Below, in pieces: positions 1-9,418 of a DNA stretch of 64,000 nt; position 1 is the first letter of the stretch, and each line of letters opens with the position of its first letter. The notes beneath the pieces were generated by a model, which saw only the letters and a program-made list of their open reading frames with translations, made no database searches and was not told the origin of the DNA. Source of the DNA: Paenibacillus sp. Soil787 (lineage in GTDB: Bacteria; Bacillota; Bacilli; Paenibacillales; NBRC-103111); the NCBI RefSeq assembly GCF_001429545.1, contig NZ_LMSP01000001.1, positions 1,057,585 to 1,121,584 on the forward strand, written 5' to 3'. Position numbers and translations under genes: made by a program.

Positions 1-1830
1 ATACACGACATTGGATGTAATCGTTAGAACGGACATGGTTGGTACAGAACCGCGATACGTCTTGTGCTTCCTGATCTTATTCATGAATGTTTCCGTTACT
101 TGCACGGCAATCGTATCGACACGCTCATCATTATTGCCATACTGCGGGTATTCGCCTTCAATTTGGAAATCGACGGCAATGCCCTTCTCATTGCGGATCG
201 GGCGGACCTTCGCATACTTAATGGCGCTAAGCGAATCAGCTACGACGGATAATCCTGCGATACCAGTAGCCATGGTGCGTATAATCTCGCGGTCGTGAAG
301 AGCCATCTCCAGCCGCTCATAGCAGTATTTATCATGCATATAATGAATGACGTTAAGTGTATTAACATACAGCTTCGCCAGCCACTCCATGACCGTATCA
401 AATCTCTCCGCCACTTCTTCGTAATTCAGAACCTCGGAGGTTAACGGTGTTAATTGTGGGCCTACCTGTATTCCTAGCTTCTCATCCACTCCGCCGTTAA
501 TCGCATAGAGCAGCGCTTTGGCTAAATTGGCGCGGGCGCCAAAGAATTGCATCTGCTTGCCGACCCGCATAGCGGATACACAGCAAGCAATGCCGTAGTC
601 ATCCCCATAATAAGGCCTCATCAGATCATCATTCTCATATTGAATCGAACTGGTCTCAACGGATACCTTAGCACAATAAGCCTTAAAGCCCTCCGGCAGC
701 TGAGTCGACCACAGAACAGTCAGATTAGGTTCAGGGGCAGGGCCCAAGTTATATAAAGTATGCAGGAAACGGAACGAATTTTTCGTTACACGCGCTCTAC
801 CGTCCATGCCCATGCCGCCAATCGACTCTGTCACCCAGGTAGGGTCGCCGCTGAAAAGCTCGTTATAGTCAGGGGTGCGCAGAAATTTGACGATACGAAG
901 CTTCATGACAAAATGGTCAACAAGCTCTTGCGCCTCTGCTTCCGTCAGCGTCCCCTCGCGTAAATCCCGTTCGATATAAATATCAAGAAAGCTTGATACG
1001 CGACCAAGGCTCATCGCCGCACCATTCTGCTCCTTAATGGCTGCTAAATAAGCAAAGTACAACCATTGCACCGCTTCGGTGGCGTTAACAGCCCCCTTCG
1101 CAATATCGTAACCGTAGGTTCTGGCCATCTGCTTTAATTCACCGAGACTGCGGATTTGTTCGGATAGCTCTTCACGCAGCCGGATGACATCCTCTGTGAT
1201 CGCGTCCACTTCCAGCAGCAGAAGATCATTCTTCTTCTCTTGGATTAGCCGGTCTACACCGTACAGAGCAACACGTCGGTAATCGCCAATAATGCGACCG
1301 CGCCCATAAGCATCTGGCAGACCCGTAATGATAGCAGCCTTACGTGCGGTTTTCATCTCGGAAGTGTACGCGTCGAACACACCTTGGTTATGCGTTTTGC
1401 GAATATCGGTAAACACCCGAACAATTTCCTCCGGCAGCTTAAAGCCATAAGCCTCACAAGCGTCGATAACCATCCGAATACCGCCGAAAGGTTGTACGGA
1501 ACGCTTCAAAGGAGCATCGGTTTGCAGACCTACGATTTTCTCCTTATTCTGTGCGATATAGCCTGGCGCATGGGAGGTAATCGTGGAGATCGTCTGGACA
1601 TCAATGTCCAGCACGCCTCCGTTCTCTCGCTCTTGCTGGGTTAGCGTACTTACCATCCGCCATAGCTCATTCGTCGCTTCTGTTGGACCTGCCAGGAAGG
1701 CATAATCTCCTGTGTAGACGGTTATGTTTTTAGCAATAAAGTCGTTTACATCGATGGACGTTTCCCAGTTCCCTTGGGTAAATTCTCTCCAACCATTCTC
1801 TATCCGTATCTCTTGCTCCCGTGTCGCCAT
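1..1830 (-). CDS. pflB: Formate acetyltransferase (pyruvate formate-lyase), C-terminus cut by window edge
   Basis: Pyruvate formate-lyase converts pyruvate and CoA to acetyl-CoA and formate in anaerobic cytoplasm. The reading frame is open from the ATG at 1830 to base 1 (610 codons of about 750 usual). The catalytic cysteine pair is visible as Cys416-Cys417 in the motif IACCVSAM. The C-terminal glycyl-radical loop lies outside the window, so activity cannot be judged fully. AAGGAGGC lies just upstream of the ATG. The gene starts 26 bp after the adhE stop, with no promoter between, so it is read with adhE from the FNR-type promoter near 4518. The activase gene pflA would be expected beyond the left edge (inference). 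Confidence 0.96.
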   Translation of the reverse strand, partial: MATREQEIRIENGWREFTQGNWETSIDVNDFIAKNITVYTGDYAFLAGPTEATNELWRMVSTLTQQERENGGVLDIDVQTISTITSHAPGYIAQNKEKIVGLQTDAPLKRSVQPFGGIRMVIDACEAYGFKLPEEIVRVFTDIRKTHNQGVFDAYTSEMKTARKAAIITGLPDAYGRGRIIGDYRRVALYGVDRLIQEKKNDLLLLEVDAITEDVIRLREELSEQIRSLGELKQMARTYGYDIAKGAVNATEAVQWLYFAYLAAIKEQNGAAMSLGRVSSFLDIYIERDLREGTLTEAEAQELVDHFVMKLRIVKFLRTPDYNELFSGDPTWVTESIGGMGMDGRARVTKNSFRFLHTLYNLGPAPEPNLTVLWSTQLPEGFKAYCAKVSVETSSIQYENDDLMRPYYGDDYGIACCVSAMRVGKQMQFFGARANLAKALLYAINGGVDEKLGIQVGPQLTPLTSEVLNYEEVAERFDTVMEWLAKLYVNTLNVIHYMHDKYCYERLEMALHDREIIRTMATGIAGLSVVADSLSAIKYAKVRPIRNEKGIAVDFQIEGEYPQYGNNDERVDTIAVQVTETFMNKIRKHKTYRGSVPTMSVLTITSNVVY

Positions 1831-1856
1831 GATGAAGCCTCCTTAATTATGCACGA

Positions 1857-4463
1857 TTAAAACTTACCGTAAAAAGCATTTCGATACACGTCAGCCAGCT
1901 CAGTCACTAACGGCATCCGAGGATTCGCTGTTGTACACTGATCTTCAAACGCGCGATCCGCCAAGTAATCTACACGCGTCTCGAATTGCTCCGCCTGGAA
2001 CCCAAGATCCTGAAATTTCTCCGGAATACCGAGGATTTTGTTTAGCTTGCGGATCGCCTCGATAAGGCTGTTCACGCCTTCTTCGGTTGTCTTAGCGGGA
2101 AGTCCCAGCATGCGGGCGATTTCTGCGTAGCGTTGATCCGCTACGAAGTGATCGTATTTCGGGAACGAAGTGAACTTCGTCGGCTTTTGAGCATTATAGC
2201 GAATGACATGCGGCATCAGAATCGCGTTGGTACGTCCATGAGCTGTGTGATATTCGCCGCCCCATTTATGCGCCAAGCTGTGATTAATACCAAGGAAAGC
2301 ATTCGCAAAGGCCATACCGGCTATTGTTGAGGCATTATGCATCTTCTCACGTGCAAGAGGATCTCCTGTGGCATACGATTTCTCTAAGTTTTGGAACACT
2401 AATTGGATGGCTTTCATCGCTAATCCGTCAGAATAATCGTTCGCCATCACAGACACATACGCTTCAATAGCATGAGTTAGGACATCCATACCGGTGTCGG
2501 CTACCGCGGTCTTCGGCAAGCTGTATACATAATCAGGATCAATAATGGCAACATCCGGTGTAAGCTCATAATCAGCAAGCGGGTACTTGGTATTGCCCTT
2601 CTCTTTATCTGTAATTACGGCGAAAGACGTCACTTCCGAACCTGTCCCCGATGTCGTAGGAATGGCTACAAATTTCGCTTTGCGTCCCAGACGCGGATAT
2701 TTGTAAACCCGTTTACGGATATCCATGAATTTTTGCTTTAAGGCATCAAAGCTGGTATCTGGGTATTCGTAGAACAGCCACATCGCTTTAGCCGCATCCA
2801 TCGGTGACCCGCCGCCCAAGGCGATAATGCAATCCGGCTGGAAGCTTGCCATCTGTGCCCGACCGCGTTCTACTGTTTCAACGGACGGATCAGGTTCCAC
2901 ATCGGAAAACACTTCGATATACACAGGCAGTTGTCGCTTGCGGAGGTAATATTCAACGCGCTCTACGTAACCGAGCTTCACCATCATGGGATCCGTGACA
3001 ATCATGACCCGTGTAATGTCCGGCATTTTTTCTAAATACTGAGTAGCTCCCTTTTCAAAATAAATCTTCGGCGGTATCTTGAACCACTGCATATTGACGG
3101 TGCGGTAAGCAACCCGCTTCACATTGATCAGATTCACGGCGCTCACGTTAGAGGTTGTGGAGTTATGACCATATGAGCCGCAGCCTAGTGTTAAGGAAGG
3201 CAAGTTCGTATTATAAATGTCCCCGATAGCGCCATGCGTGGAAGGTGAGTTAACAATGACACGTCCTGTTTGAAGCTTACCTGCGAACGCCTGGATGACC
3301 TCCGGATTCTGTGAGTGAATGACAGAGGAATGTCCCATGCCGCCGAATTTCACCACTTCCACAGCCCGGTCAATGCCTTGCTCCGCGTTCTTCACTTTGT
3401 AACAAGCGAGCACAGGGCTTAGCTTTTCAGCTGATAACGGGAATGCCTCACCGACGCCGGCTAGCTCTGCGACCAGTATCTTCGTTGCCATAGGCACCTT
3501 AATCCCAGCCATCTCGGCTATTTTCACAGAAGATTGACCGACAATAACCGCGTTAACCGCACATTTCTCACTGTTAATCACTAATTTGGAGACAGCTTCC
3601 GTTTCTTCTTTATTTAAAAAGTAACAGCCCTGCTCTGTCATCAATTTTTTTGTTTCCGCGTAGAGCGATTCCTCAATAATGACTGCTTGTTCGGAGGCGC
3701 AAATCATGCCGTTATCAAAGGTCTTAGATAGGATCAAGTCATTCACAGCCTGCGGCAAATTCGCTGTCTTCTCTATGAAGCAAGGAACATTGCCAGGTCC
3801 GACGCCCAAGGCTGGCTTGCCGGTGCTATAGGCTGCTTTCACCATTGAAGAGCCTCCCGTAGCTAGAACAAGCGCCACATCGGGATGATTCATCAGCAGC
3901 TGGGTAGCTTCCACAGATGGGTGCTTCACCCATTGAATACAATGCTCTGGTGCGCCGGCCTTAACTGCCGCATCCAGTAAAGTCGCTGCTGCCGAAGCAC
4001 TTGATTGCTGCGCAGATGGATGGAAGGCGAAGATGATCGGGTTGCGAGTTTTTGTCGCAATTAATGACTTGAACATCGTCGTCGAAGTCGGATTCGTGAC
4101 AGGCGTAACACCAGCGATAATGCCCACGGGCTCAGCCACCATTCGGTAGTTCTCATACGCGTTTTCCTCAATCACACCGACCGTCTTGTTATTTTTGATA
4201 CTGTGATAAATATATTCAGTAGCGAATAAATTTTTGGTAATTTTATCTTCATACACACCACGGCCGGTTTCCTCCACAGCAAGCTTAGCGAGAACCATGT
4301 GCCTATCGATGCCGGCTAATGCCATTTGCTGAATGATATGGTCTACCTGATCTTGATCCAGCTTTAGAAATTGCTGCTGTGCTTCTTTCGCTCTGGCCAC
4401 CAGCCGGCCCACTTCCTCTTGCGCTGAAATCCGTTCATTCATCTTCGCTTCTTTGGTTGTCAT
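1857..4463 (-). CDS. adhE: Bifunctional acetaldehyde-CoA/alcohol dehydrogenase
   Basis: An 868-residue AdhE reduces acetyl-CoA to acetaldehyde and then ethanol, reoxidising NADH during fermentation. The N-terminal half is a CoA-acylating aldehyde dehydrogenase with catalytic Cys255 in DNGMICASEQ. The C-terminal half is an iron-dependent alcohol dehydrogenase with the NAD-binding GGGSPMDAAK and the histidine-rich metal segment around GINHSLAHKWGGEYHTAHG. Length is normal for the family. The start is the ATG at 4463, ten bases after AAGGAG; a second in-frame ATG seven codons in lacks its own site. It is the first gene of an operon with pflB. Two FNR boxes upstream (4552-4567 and 4605-4620) indicate anaerobic induction. 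Confidence 0.97.
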   Translation of the reverse strand: MTTKEAKMNERISAQEEVGRLVARAKEAQQQFLKLDQDQVDHIIQQMALAGIDRHMVLAKLAVEETGRGVYEDKITKNLFATEYIYHSIKNNKTVGVIEENAYENYRMVAEPVGIIAGVTPVTNPTSTTMFKSLIATKTRNPIIFAFHPSAQQSSASAAATLLDAAVKAGAPEHCIQWVKHPSVEATQLLMNHPDVALVLATGGSSMVKAAYSTGKPALGVGPGNVPCFIEKTANLPQAVNDLILSKTFDNGMICASEQAVIIEESLYAETKKLMTEQGCYFLNKEETEAVSKLVINSEKCAVNAVIVGQSSVKIAEMAGIKVPMATKILVAELAGVGEAFPLSAEKLSPVLACYKVKNAEQGIDRAVEVVKFGGMGHSSVIHSQNPEVIQAFAGKLQTGRVIVNSPSTHGAIGDIYNTNLPSLTLGCGSYGHNSTTSNVSAVNLINVKRVAYRTVNMQWFKIPPKIYFEKGATQYLEKMPDITRVMIVTDPMMVKLGYVERVEYYLRKRQLPVYIEVFSDVEPDPSVETVERGRAQMASFQPDCIIALGGGSPMDAAKAMWLFYEYPDTSFDALKQKFMDIRKRVYKYPRLGRKAKFVAIPTTSGTGSEVTSFAVITDKEKGNTKYPLADYELTPDVAIIDPDYVYSLPKTAVADTGMDVLTHAIEAYVSVMANDYSDGLAMKAIQLVFQNLEKSYATGDPLAREKMHNASTIAGMAFANAFLGINHSLAHKWGGEYHTAHGRTNAILMPHVIRYNAQKPTKFTSFPKYDHFVADQRYAEIARMLGLPAKTTEEGVNSLIEAIRKLNKILGIPEKFQDLGFQAEQFETRVDYLADRAFEDQCTTANPRMPLVTELADVYRNAFYGKF

Positions 4464-4524
4464 GATTCTATCACTCCTTTATTTTCATTCCATGTGAAGC
4501 CGTTAACTTGTTGTTTCTACCCTT

Positions 4525-4530
4525 AGATTA
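4525..4530 (-). promoter_or_regulatory. Predicted -10 of the adhE-pflB promoter
   Basis: TAATCT on the minus strand lies 29.5 bp from the centre of the FNR box at 4552-4567. The predicted transcription start is near 4518. The distance fits class II FNR activation (box centred at -41.5). Inferred from sequence only. Confidence 0.55.
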
Positions 4531-4551
4531 AGCTTAATCAGGTACCCTAAC

Positions 4552-4567
4552 TATGATAAAAATCACA
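4552..4567 (-). promoter_or_regulatory. FNR box, promoter-proximal, adhE-pflB
   Basis: On the plus strand TATGATAAAAATCACA matches 9 of 10 positions of TGTGA-N6-TCACA. Its centre, 4559.5, is at about -41.5 from the predicted adhE start site. Confidence 0.75.
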
Positions 4568-4604
4568 ATACGAAAAGTTAAAGCGATTTCTTCCTTGACT
4601 GTTT

Positions 4605-4620
4605 TGTGAATAATTTCACA
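4605..4620 (-). promoter_or_regulatory. FNR box, distal, adhE-pflB
   Basis: TGTGAATAATTTCACA is a perfect 10-of-10 FNR palindrome. It is 53 bp (about five helical turns) upstream of the proximal box, so both boxes face the same side of the DNA. It lies between the end of the oxidase operon and adhE. Confidence 0.8.
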
Positions 4621-4693
4621 TTCTAATTTACAAGTAAAGCGGCAGTTCTATTTTCATAAAATTGCCGCCTGCTGCCACCCTGCATTTCGTTGA

Positions 4694-6370
4694 TTACCAA
4701 GTGATGAAACCTTTTGAACCCGGGGCTGGATTTATGATCATATCCATCAGTGGTATTGTATAAGCAAACAATATTAACAGAATCGATACCGTGATCCAAA
4801 TCCGCCAACGATCCAAATAGGCCGGCGTTGCTTCCGCTGATTCCATAGCCTCGCCTATCGGATACTCGGTCTCCCCTTTAGGCGCACGCAACAAGGCAAA
4901 GACGTTATAGACCATAAGCAGCACACCGATGAATAACACGGTTCCGCCAATTGCCATGAAGACGTAATACGGCATCCAGCCCGCTGCATCGGCACTTCCT
5001 TCATAGTTCGTGAAAGCTGTTCGCCTCGGTGCGCCGAACAATCCGACTAGATGCATAGCACCTGACATGAAGAACATGCCCACACACCATATGATGGTTT
5101 GGATAATGCCTAATTTATTCATTCGGGCTGTTAACACACGTCCGGTAACAACTGGGATTAACCAATATGTAATCCCAAAGAATGTCAGCGCGACACTTGT
5201 CGCAACCGTTAAGTGAAAGTGCCCGGTAACCCATAAGGTATTATGAATAACGGCATTCATTTGATTACTTGCGTTGATCAGACCGCCTGCTCCAGCAGGG
5301 ATAAAGATCAGCATTCCCATGAAAGGAGCGAAGAATCGGACATCCTTCCAGGGCATCTTTTTCACCCACCCGAATAGCCCCTTTGCCCCTAGAGCACGAC
5401 CATTCAGCTCAAAAGTCGCAAATAGAGAGAATACCGTCATAAGAGACGGAATGACCACCATAAATGTCAATATGACCTGTAAGTATTTCCAAAAAGAACT
5501 AATACCGGGCTCCATTAACTGATGGTGAAAGCCTACCGGAATCGAGAATAATAACAAGAGAATAAAGGAGAGTCTGGCGAGCGCATCGCTGTATATTTTG
5601 CCTCCAATAATTTTCGGAATTATCACATACCAGCAAATATAAGCCGGCATTAGCCAGAAATAAACCAGTGGATGTCCGAAGTACCAGAACAAAGTTCGGC
5701 TCAACATCACATTAATGGTTTCCACCCAGCCGAAGGACCAAGGAATGAGTTGAATCAACACCTCCGCCGCAACCCCGATTGTTGCGATTTGCCACATCAG
5801 GAACGTCACAACAGACATAAAGGCGAATAGCGGAGACAGCTTGCCTGCATGTGTCCTTTTCCAATATTTATACTGATAAAAAATGCCCCAACCGCTGATC
5901 CAGCTTCCTACCACCAGCATCGCTAAACCTATATAAAAGTAGGGGGATGCTTTCAAAGGTGCATAGAAGGTGTACAGTACGCTAGCCTTTCCTGTTAATA
6001 CCATGACAACTCCAAGAATGGTCCCTGCTGTCATGAAAACAAATCCAGCCCACCCCATTCTATGAACCACTGGAAGCAGTTTGCCACCTAACGTATAGGA
6101 CATGCCAGAATAAATAAAGCCGATAATAAAATACGTTGTAAACACAATCGCCATCAAAACCCCGTGCGCGGTTAACAGCTCGTAATAACCAATTCCATAA
6201 GGTAAATTAATCGTTCCGCTCTTCACCATCGTTTGAAGTAGTCCTGCAATACCGCCGATGAGCAGCGCTATGAATGCTACAAGGATATAGGCGACAACAA
6301 GCTTACCATCCTTGAGATCAAATTTATGAGACTTCAACGATAAATGTCCCGTTCTCACGTTGTCTTCCAC
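4694..6370 (-). CDS. cbaA: Haem-copper oxidase subunit I, B-type (ba3-like)
   Basis: A 558-residue polytopic membrane protein forming the catalytic subunit of a terminal oxidase that reduces O2 to water and pumps protons. Visible motifs are the haem-ligand His in LLTAHGVLMA, the CuB His/Tyr region FGHPLVYFW, the CuB His-His in GFHHQLMEPG and the two haem ligands in GHFHLTVATS. Length and motifs fit the B (ba3) class of Thermus CbaA rather than the A-type CtaD. Its upstream neighbours encode the IIa and II subunits, giving the compact three-gene ba3 layout. No subunit III or haem-assembly gene is present. B-type oxidases generally suit low oxygen, which agrees with the FNR box at 7108-7123. 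Confidence 0.93.
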   Translation of the reverse strand: MEDNVRTGHLSLKSHKFDLKDGKLVVAYILVAFIALLIGGIAGLLQTMVKSGTINLPYGIGYYELLTAHGVLMAIVFTTYFIIGFIYSGMSYTLGGKLLPVVHRMGWAGFVFMTAGTILGVVMVLTGKASVLYTFYAPLKASPYFYIGLAMLVVGSWISGWGIFYQYKYWKRTHAGKLSPLFAFMSVVTFLMWQIATIGVAAEVLIQLIPWSFGWVETINVMLSRTLFWYFGHPLVYFWLMPAYICWYVIIPKIIGGKIYSDALARLSFILLLLFSIPVGFHHQLMEPGISSFWKYLQVILTFMVVIPSLMTVFSLFATFELNGRALGAKGLFGWVKKMPWKDVRFFAPFMGMLIFIPAGAGGLINASNQMNAVIHNTLWVTGHFHLTVATSVALTFFGITYWLIPVVTGRVLTARMNKLGIIQTIIWCVGMFFMSGAMHLVGLFGAPRRTAFTNYEGSADAAGWMPYYVFMAIGGTVLFIGVLLMVYNVFALLRAPKGETEYPIGEAMESAEATPAYLDRWRIWITVSILLILFAYTIPLMDMIINPAPGSKGFITW

Positions 6371-6390
6371 CTTTCCACCCTAATCTTCTA

Positions 6391-6861
6391 TTATTTAACG
6401 ATAATGGTTGTTTTCATAAATTCATGTGCACCGCCGCAATATTCATTGCACAGGATCAAGTATTCACCCGGTTTCGTAAATGTGTGGCTTACGTGACTAA
6501 CTTCTCCGGGAACAAGCATCATGTTGATGTTCGTGCCAGGAATCTCAAAGCCGTGTACCACATCTTGCGTTGTTACTATAAAGTTGATAGTCGCTCCTAC
6601 AGGAATTTCCATCTTATCCGGCGCATAGCCGAACGTAAATGCTGTCATGACCGCCTCATACTTATTGTCATCGATGAGGTGCAGTCCAGGCTTATCGAAA
6701 GGCTCGGTTTCCGTCACCTTAGCAGGATCAATCTGATGGTGATGCGCACTTGGAGGCTTGACTCCCATTGCAAATGCTGAGACCCCCAGCACAGCTAGAA
6801 ATACAAACAGCATGACGATCCCAATGGTTAACCAGATTTTTTCGAGTTTATGGATATGCAT
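6391..6861 (-). CDS. cbaB: Haem-copper oxidase subunit II with CuA site
   Basis: A 156-residue membrane-anchored subunit that takes electrons from cytochrome c and passes them through CuA to subunit I. One N-terminal membrane helix (about residues 11-32) anchors it. The C-terminal cupredoxin domain ends in CNEYCGGAHEFM, the CuA ligand set Cys-x3-Cys-x3-His-x2-Met, with a further ligand His in VVHGFEIPG. It is shorter than A-type subunit II, as expected for ba3 oxidases. It lies 20 bp upstream of subunit I and 27 bp downstream of the small IIa gene, in one minus-strand operon. Confidence 0.93.
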   Translation of the reverse strand: MHIHKLEKIWLTIGIVMLFVFLAVLGVSAFAMGVKPPSAHHHQIDPAKVTETEPFDKPGLHLIDDNKYEAVMTAFTFGYAPDKMEIPVGATINFIVTTQDVVHGFEIPGTNINMMLVPGEVSHVSHTFTKPGEYLILCNEYCGGAHEFMKTTIIVK

Positions 6862-6888
6862 AATCTAGACCACCCTTTACATTGTGTT

Positions 6889-7044
6889 TTACTGTCTGGA
6901 TATAAAAAGAATAAATACCGCGACCCAACTGATAACCAAGAAGAGTCCTAATAGCAAAACCGAGGCAAAGGTTCCATTTAGGGAAGGTTCATGATCTGTT
7001 TTAGTGATTTCAGAACCTTGTGCATCTTCTTTTCGGCTACTCAT
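6889..7044 (-). CDS. Small single-helix oxidase subunit IIa-like protein
   Basis: A 51-residue protein that begins MSSRKEDAQGS and holds one hydrophobic helix of about 22 residues near its C-terminus (VLLLGLFLVISWVAVFILFI). Size, single helix and position directly upstream of subunit II match the subunit 2A family (CbaD) of ba3 oxidases, which completes the membrane bundle. The start ATG at 7044 follows CAGGGGGTG. The identification rests on size, topology and context, not on catalytic residues. Confidence 0.75.
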   Translation of the reverse strand: MSSRKEDAQGSEITKTDHEPSLNGTFASVLLLGLFLVISWVAVFILFISRQ

Positions 7045-7107
7045 ACCAAACACCCCCTGTTGTGTGAACTCCTTGCGTTGATCTTATTAAATTCCCCCTT
7101 CCTTCAC

Positions 7108-7123
7108 TGTGACTTTTCTCACG
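7108..7123 (-). promoter_or_regulatory. FNR box of the oxidase operon
   Basis: TGTGACTTTTCTCACG matches 9 of 10 positions. Its centre, 7115.5, is 29.5 bp from the minus-strand -10 TAAGAT (7081-7086), giving a predicted start near 7074 and a class II position. Confidence 0.75.
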
Positions 7124-7151
7124 ATCTCCAATGGTAATCATGAACAATTCG

Positions 7152-7763
7152 TTACTTCTGTTGATTTTCCAAGTACTGTATGGCCTCATAGTCCTCAAAC
7201 GTCTTGATATTGGAAACAAAATTCAAATCAACGCCATTCTCAAGTAAGAAACGATCCCCTAGCTCGCTCCAAAAAACACGGTTTAGCAAGGCTGAAACTT
7301 TGGTTTCCCCTTGATGTAATAGAGGTACGATGTAGGACGCACAGGTTCGATCATAAATGCCATGCAATGGATAAAGCTCGCCGGCCACCAAGGGAACAAC
7401 GGCCTCAAATCCATCCAGCTTTCTTTGCAACATCAACTGAGCGGCTTTACTAGATATAAAGGGCATATCGCACCCAACTACCCAGACGGAAGTATGTTTA
7501 GCTAGAGATAATGCGGCGTGCATACCGCCAAGAGGCCCATGACCTGCAAAAAAATCCGTAATAATACGAACGGAACGATCGACTTTGTTTAGATAGGGCT
7601 TGGGATCATTGGTAACAATAATCAACTCATCGCATATTTCCCTCATACTATCTATTTGTCGGACAATAAGAGGCTTTCCGCCAAACGGAAGCAATGCCTT
7701 CAGTTCTCCATTCATTCGACGGTTAGCTCCACCAGCCAAAATAACTCCTGAAAGCATACCCAT
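7152..7763 (-). CDS. mobA: Molybdenum cofactor guanylyltransferase
   Basis: A 203-residue nucleotidyltransferase that attaches GMP from GTP to molybdopterin, making the cofactor of enzymes such as respiratory nitrate reductase. The N-terminal signature GVILAGGANRRMNGELKALLPFGGKPL is the MobA nucleotide-binding loop. VVGCDMPF carries the metal-binding Asp. The usual MobA length is about 190-200. The start is taken as the ATG at 7763, five bases after AAGGAG; the ORF could begin one GTG codon earlier. A box at 7823-7838 suggests anaerobic induction, which would fit supply of cofactor to a molybdoenzyme elsewhere in the genome (inference). Confidence 0.88.
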   Translation of the reverse strand: MGMLSGVILAGGANRRMNGELKALLPFGGKPLIVRQIDSMREICDELIIVTNDPKPYLNKVDRSVRIITDFFAGHGPLGGMHAALSLAKHTSVWVVGCDMPFISSKAAQLMLQRKLDGFEAVVPLVAGELYPLHGIYDRTCASYIVPLLHQGETKVSALLNRVFWSELGDRFLLENGVDLNFVSNIKTFEDYEAIQYLENQQK

Positions 7764-7822
7764 CACTTCTCCTTTTCAAATTCTTGTATAGGTCCACTTT
7801 AGACAAAATAACTTCGCCTGTA

Positions 7823-7838
7823 AGTGAAAAATGTCACA
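7823..7838 (-). promoter_or_regulatory. FNR box in front of mobA
   Basis: On the minus strand TGTGACATTTTTCACT matches 9 of 10 positions. Centre 7830.5 is 29.5 bp from the -10 TAAAGT at 7796-7801. It lies only 32 bp from the fnr box, so the two back-to-back promoters share a short region. Confidence 0.65.
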
Positions 7839-7854
7839 CTCCCGTAATACCTGT

Positions 7855-7870
7855 TGTGACACAAATCACA
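7855..7870 (+). promoter_or_regulatory. FNR box of the fnr gene
   Basis: TGTGACACAAATCACA is a perfect 10-of-10 match. Its centre, 7862.5, is 30.5 bp upstream of the -10 TATACT at 7893-7898. It suggests autoactivation of fnr, as described for the B. subtilis gene. Confidence 0.8.
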
Positions 7871-7934
7871 TCGAACGATTTAAAAAAAGAGATATACTAT
7901 ATAAGCTGATTTGGGAATTGGAGGGATGAGACGA

Positions 7935-8657
7935 ATGAACGAAAGAGTTTCTTTGCATGAAGAAGTGGGTGTCCGGAATACAGAATGCCTTTCTGCCGAT
8001 AATCTAGCTAAACTACAGCAAATCATGTACGAGTCAAAAGTCACAAAGGGGTCGCGTCTCTTCTGGGAGGGAGACATCGCTGACAAGTTATACTTTATCA
8101 AGAGCGGACGAGTTAAAATGACAAAGTCTACGGATGAAGGAAGGCACTTTATTTTGTACATGTATCAGGAAGGCGATCTATTTGGTCAAGTTGACCCTTT
8201 TTGCCAATCCACTCATATCTTCAATGCAGAGGTAATCGAGGATAGTGTCATCGGGGTTATTTTGCAGAAGGATTTAGAGGTATTGCTCTGGCAAAATGGA
8301 GATCTAGCTGTTGAATTCATGAAATGGATGGGACTTGTCCATCGTATGACGCAGACCAAGTTCCGCGATTTGATGATGTTTGGTAAACATGGCGCCTTAT
8401 GTTCGCTTCTTATCAGACTTACTAACTCCTATGGTAAAGAGCAAGGCAACCACATTTTAATCACAAAGACGCATACCCATACAGAACTTGCTGATATGAT
8501 CGGGGCTACGCGAGAGAGTGTAAATCGAATGCTAAGTGAGCTTCGGAGAGCAAATGCCATCCACATCGAAAATAATCATATCCTTGTAAAAGATCTATCG
8601 TATCTTCAGAATATTTGCCATTGCGAAAGTTGCCCTAAAGACATCTGTAGAATGTAA
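7935..8657 (+). CDS. fnr: Crp/Fnr-family anaerobic regulator with C-terminal Fe-S cysteines
   Basis: A 240-residue cytoplasmic activator of anaerobic genes. Residues about 20-135 are the cyclic-nucleotide-binding-like fold. The winged helix at about 175-222 has the recognition segment TRESVNRMLSEL, with the Glu-Ser-Arg contacts expected for TGTGA half-sites. The C-terminus has Cys230-x2-Cys233-x4-Cys238 (plus Cys228), the arrangement that binds a 4Fe-4S cluster in B. subtilis Fnr. Asp145 may correspond to its aspartate ligand (aligned by eye). E. coli-type N-terminal cysteines are absent. The start is the ATG at 7935, nine bases after GGAGGG, rather than the upstream TTG. Confidence 0.93.
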   Translation: MNERVSLHEEVGVRNTECLSADNLAKLQQIMYESKVTKGSRLFWEGDIADKLYFIKSGRVKMTKSTDEGRHFILYMYQEGDLFGQVDPFCQSTHIFNAEVIEDSVIGVILQKDLEVLLWQNGDLAVEFMKWMGLVHRMTQTKFRDLMMFGKHGALCSLLIRLTNSYGKEQGNHILITKTHTHTELADMIGATRESVNRMLSELRRANAIHIENNHILVKDLSYLQNICHCESCPKDICRM

Positions 8658-8680
8658 GCACTGCATGCTAAACATAAATA

Positions 8681-8726
8681 AACACCTATTCTTACTCTCA
8701 GATTACGGAGTAGAAGAACAGGTGTT
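8681..8726. terminator. Hairpin between convergent fnr and doxX
   Basis: AACACCT (8681-8687) pairs with AGGTGTT (8720-8726), extended by an imperfect inner stem. It lies between the stops of two converging genes and could serve both. No long T-run is present. Confidence 0.55.
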
Positions 8727-8758
8727 ATCACTATTTAACATTGGATTATGCCCTCATC

Positions 8759-9283
8759 TTATCTCAATTTAGGTTTTAAATGGCATCGTTCTAAGATCTT
8801 ATCAAACCATTTGTGCAGGTAGGGAAGGATCATATGGTCCACACCAAATTTACCTGCATTAGCGCCAGCCGCTATGATGAAAAATCCCAGGAGTATTAAC
8901 CATGGATTCGCGCTGACCGTTCCAGCAAACATATACATAAAATTCATCATTAAGCCGAAGAAAATTGCTGCTGTAGTCAACGCACCTATCAGTAGGCCCA
9001 AACCAACCAAGAGCTCACCCCAAGGAACCATGACATTAAACCACCCAATATGCGGAAGAGCGAAATTTTTCAAGAAAGCAACATAATTCGCATAAACCAT
9101 ATCTGTTGTTCCACTCTCAAGAACAGGCTTAGCAATTGCTCCTTTTAGATATCCTGTAGCGTCGAAAGCTTTTTCACCTGTGATTTTGTGCCATCCAGCT
9201 AGCATCCATTCCCAACCGACATACAAACGGATGATCGTTAACAGCATTGCAGCGTAATTATTTTCCCTTAACCATTTCATCAT
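8759..9283 (-). CDS. DoxX/DoxD-family integral membrane protein
   Basis: A 174-residue membrane protein with about four hydrophobic segments and the DoxX-type signature RLYVGWEWMLAGWHKI followed by PWGELLVGLGLLIGALT. The family includes subunits of thiosulfate:quinone oxidoreductase and poorly understood redox-linked membrane proteins; the exact substrate here is unknown. The start chosen is the ATG at 9283, nine bases after AAGGAG; an ATG three codons upstream abuts that site and is unlikely. Its promoter has a perfect -10 (TATAAT) and an FNR box, so it is probably one of the more strongly oxygen-responsive genes in the window. Confidence 0.85.
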   Translation of the reverse strand: MMKWLRENNYAAMLLTIIRLYVGWEWMLAGWHKITGEKAFDATGYLKGAIAKPVLESGTTDMVYANYVAFLKNFALPHIGWFNVMVPWGELLVGLGLLIGALTTAAIFFGLMMNFMYMFAGTVSANPWLILLGFFIIAAGANAGKFGVDHMILPYLHKWFDKILERCHLKPKLR

Positions 9284-9314
9284 TTGAACCATCTCCTTCG
9301 TCCTTTATGATTTT

Positions 9315-9320
9315 ATTATA
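9315..9320 (-). promoter_or_regulatory. -10 element of the doxX promoter
   Basis: TATAAT on the minus strand, a perfect consensus hexamer 29.5 bp from the centre of the FNR box at 9342-9357. The predicted start is near 9308. Confidence 0.7.
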
Positions 9321-9341
9321 GGTCGAAGAAAATGAAGTGTA

Positions 9342-9357
9342 TGTGAGAAAAGTCACT
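9342..9357 (-). promoter_or_regulatory. FNR box of doxX
   Basis: TGTGAGAAAAGTCACT matches 9 of 10 positions. Centre 9349.5 lies at about -41.5 from the predicted start of doxX. Confidence 0.75.
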
Positions 9358-9418
9358 TTGATGAATATTCTTCCAAATCAAAAAAGAACGGGTCATTTAG
9401 CTCCCATTCCTTTACTTT

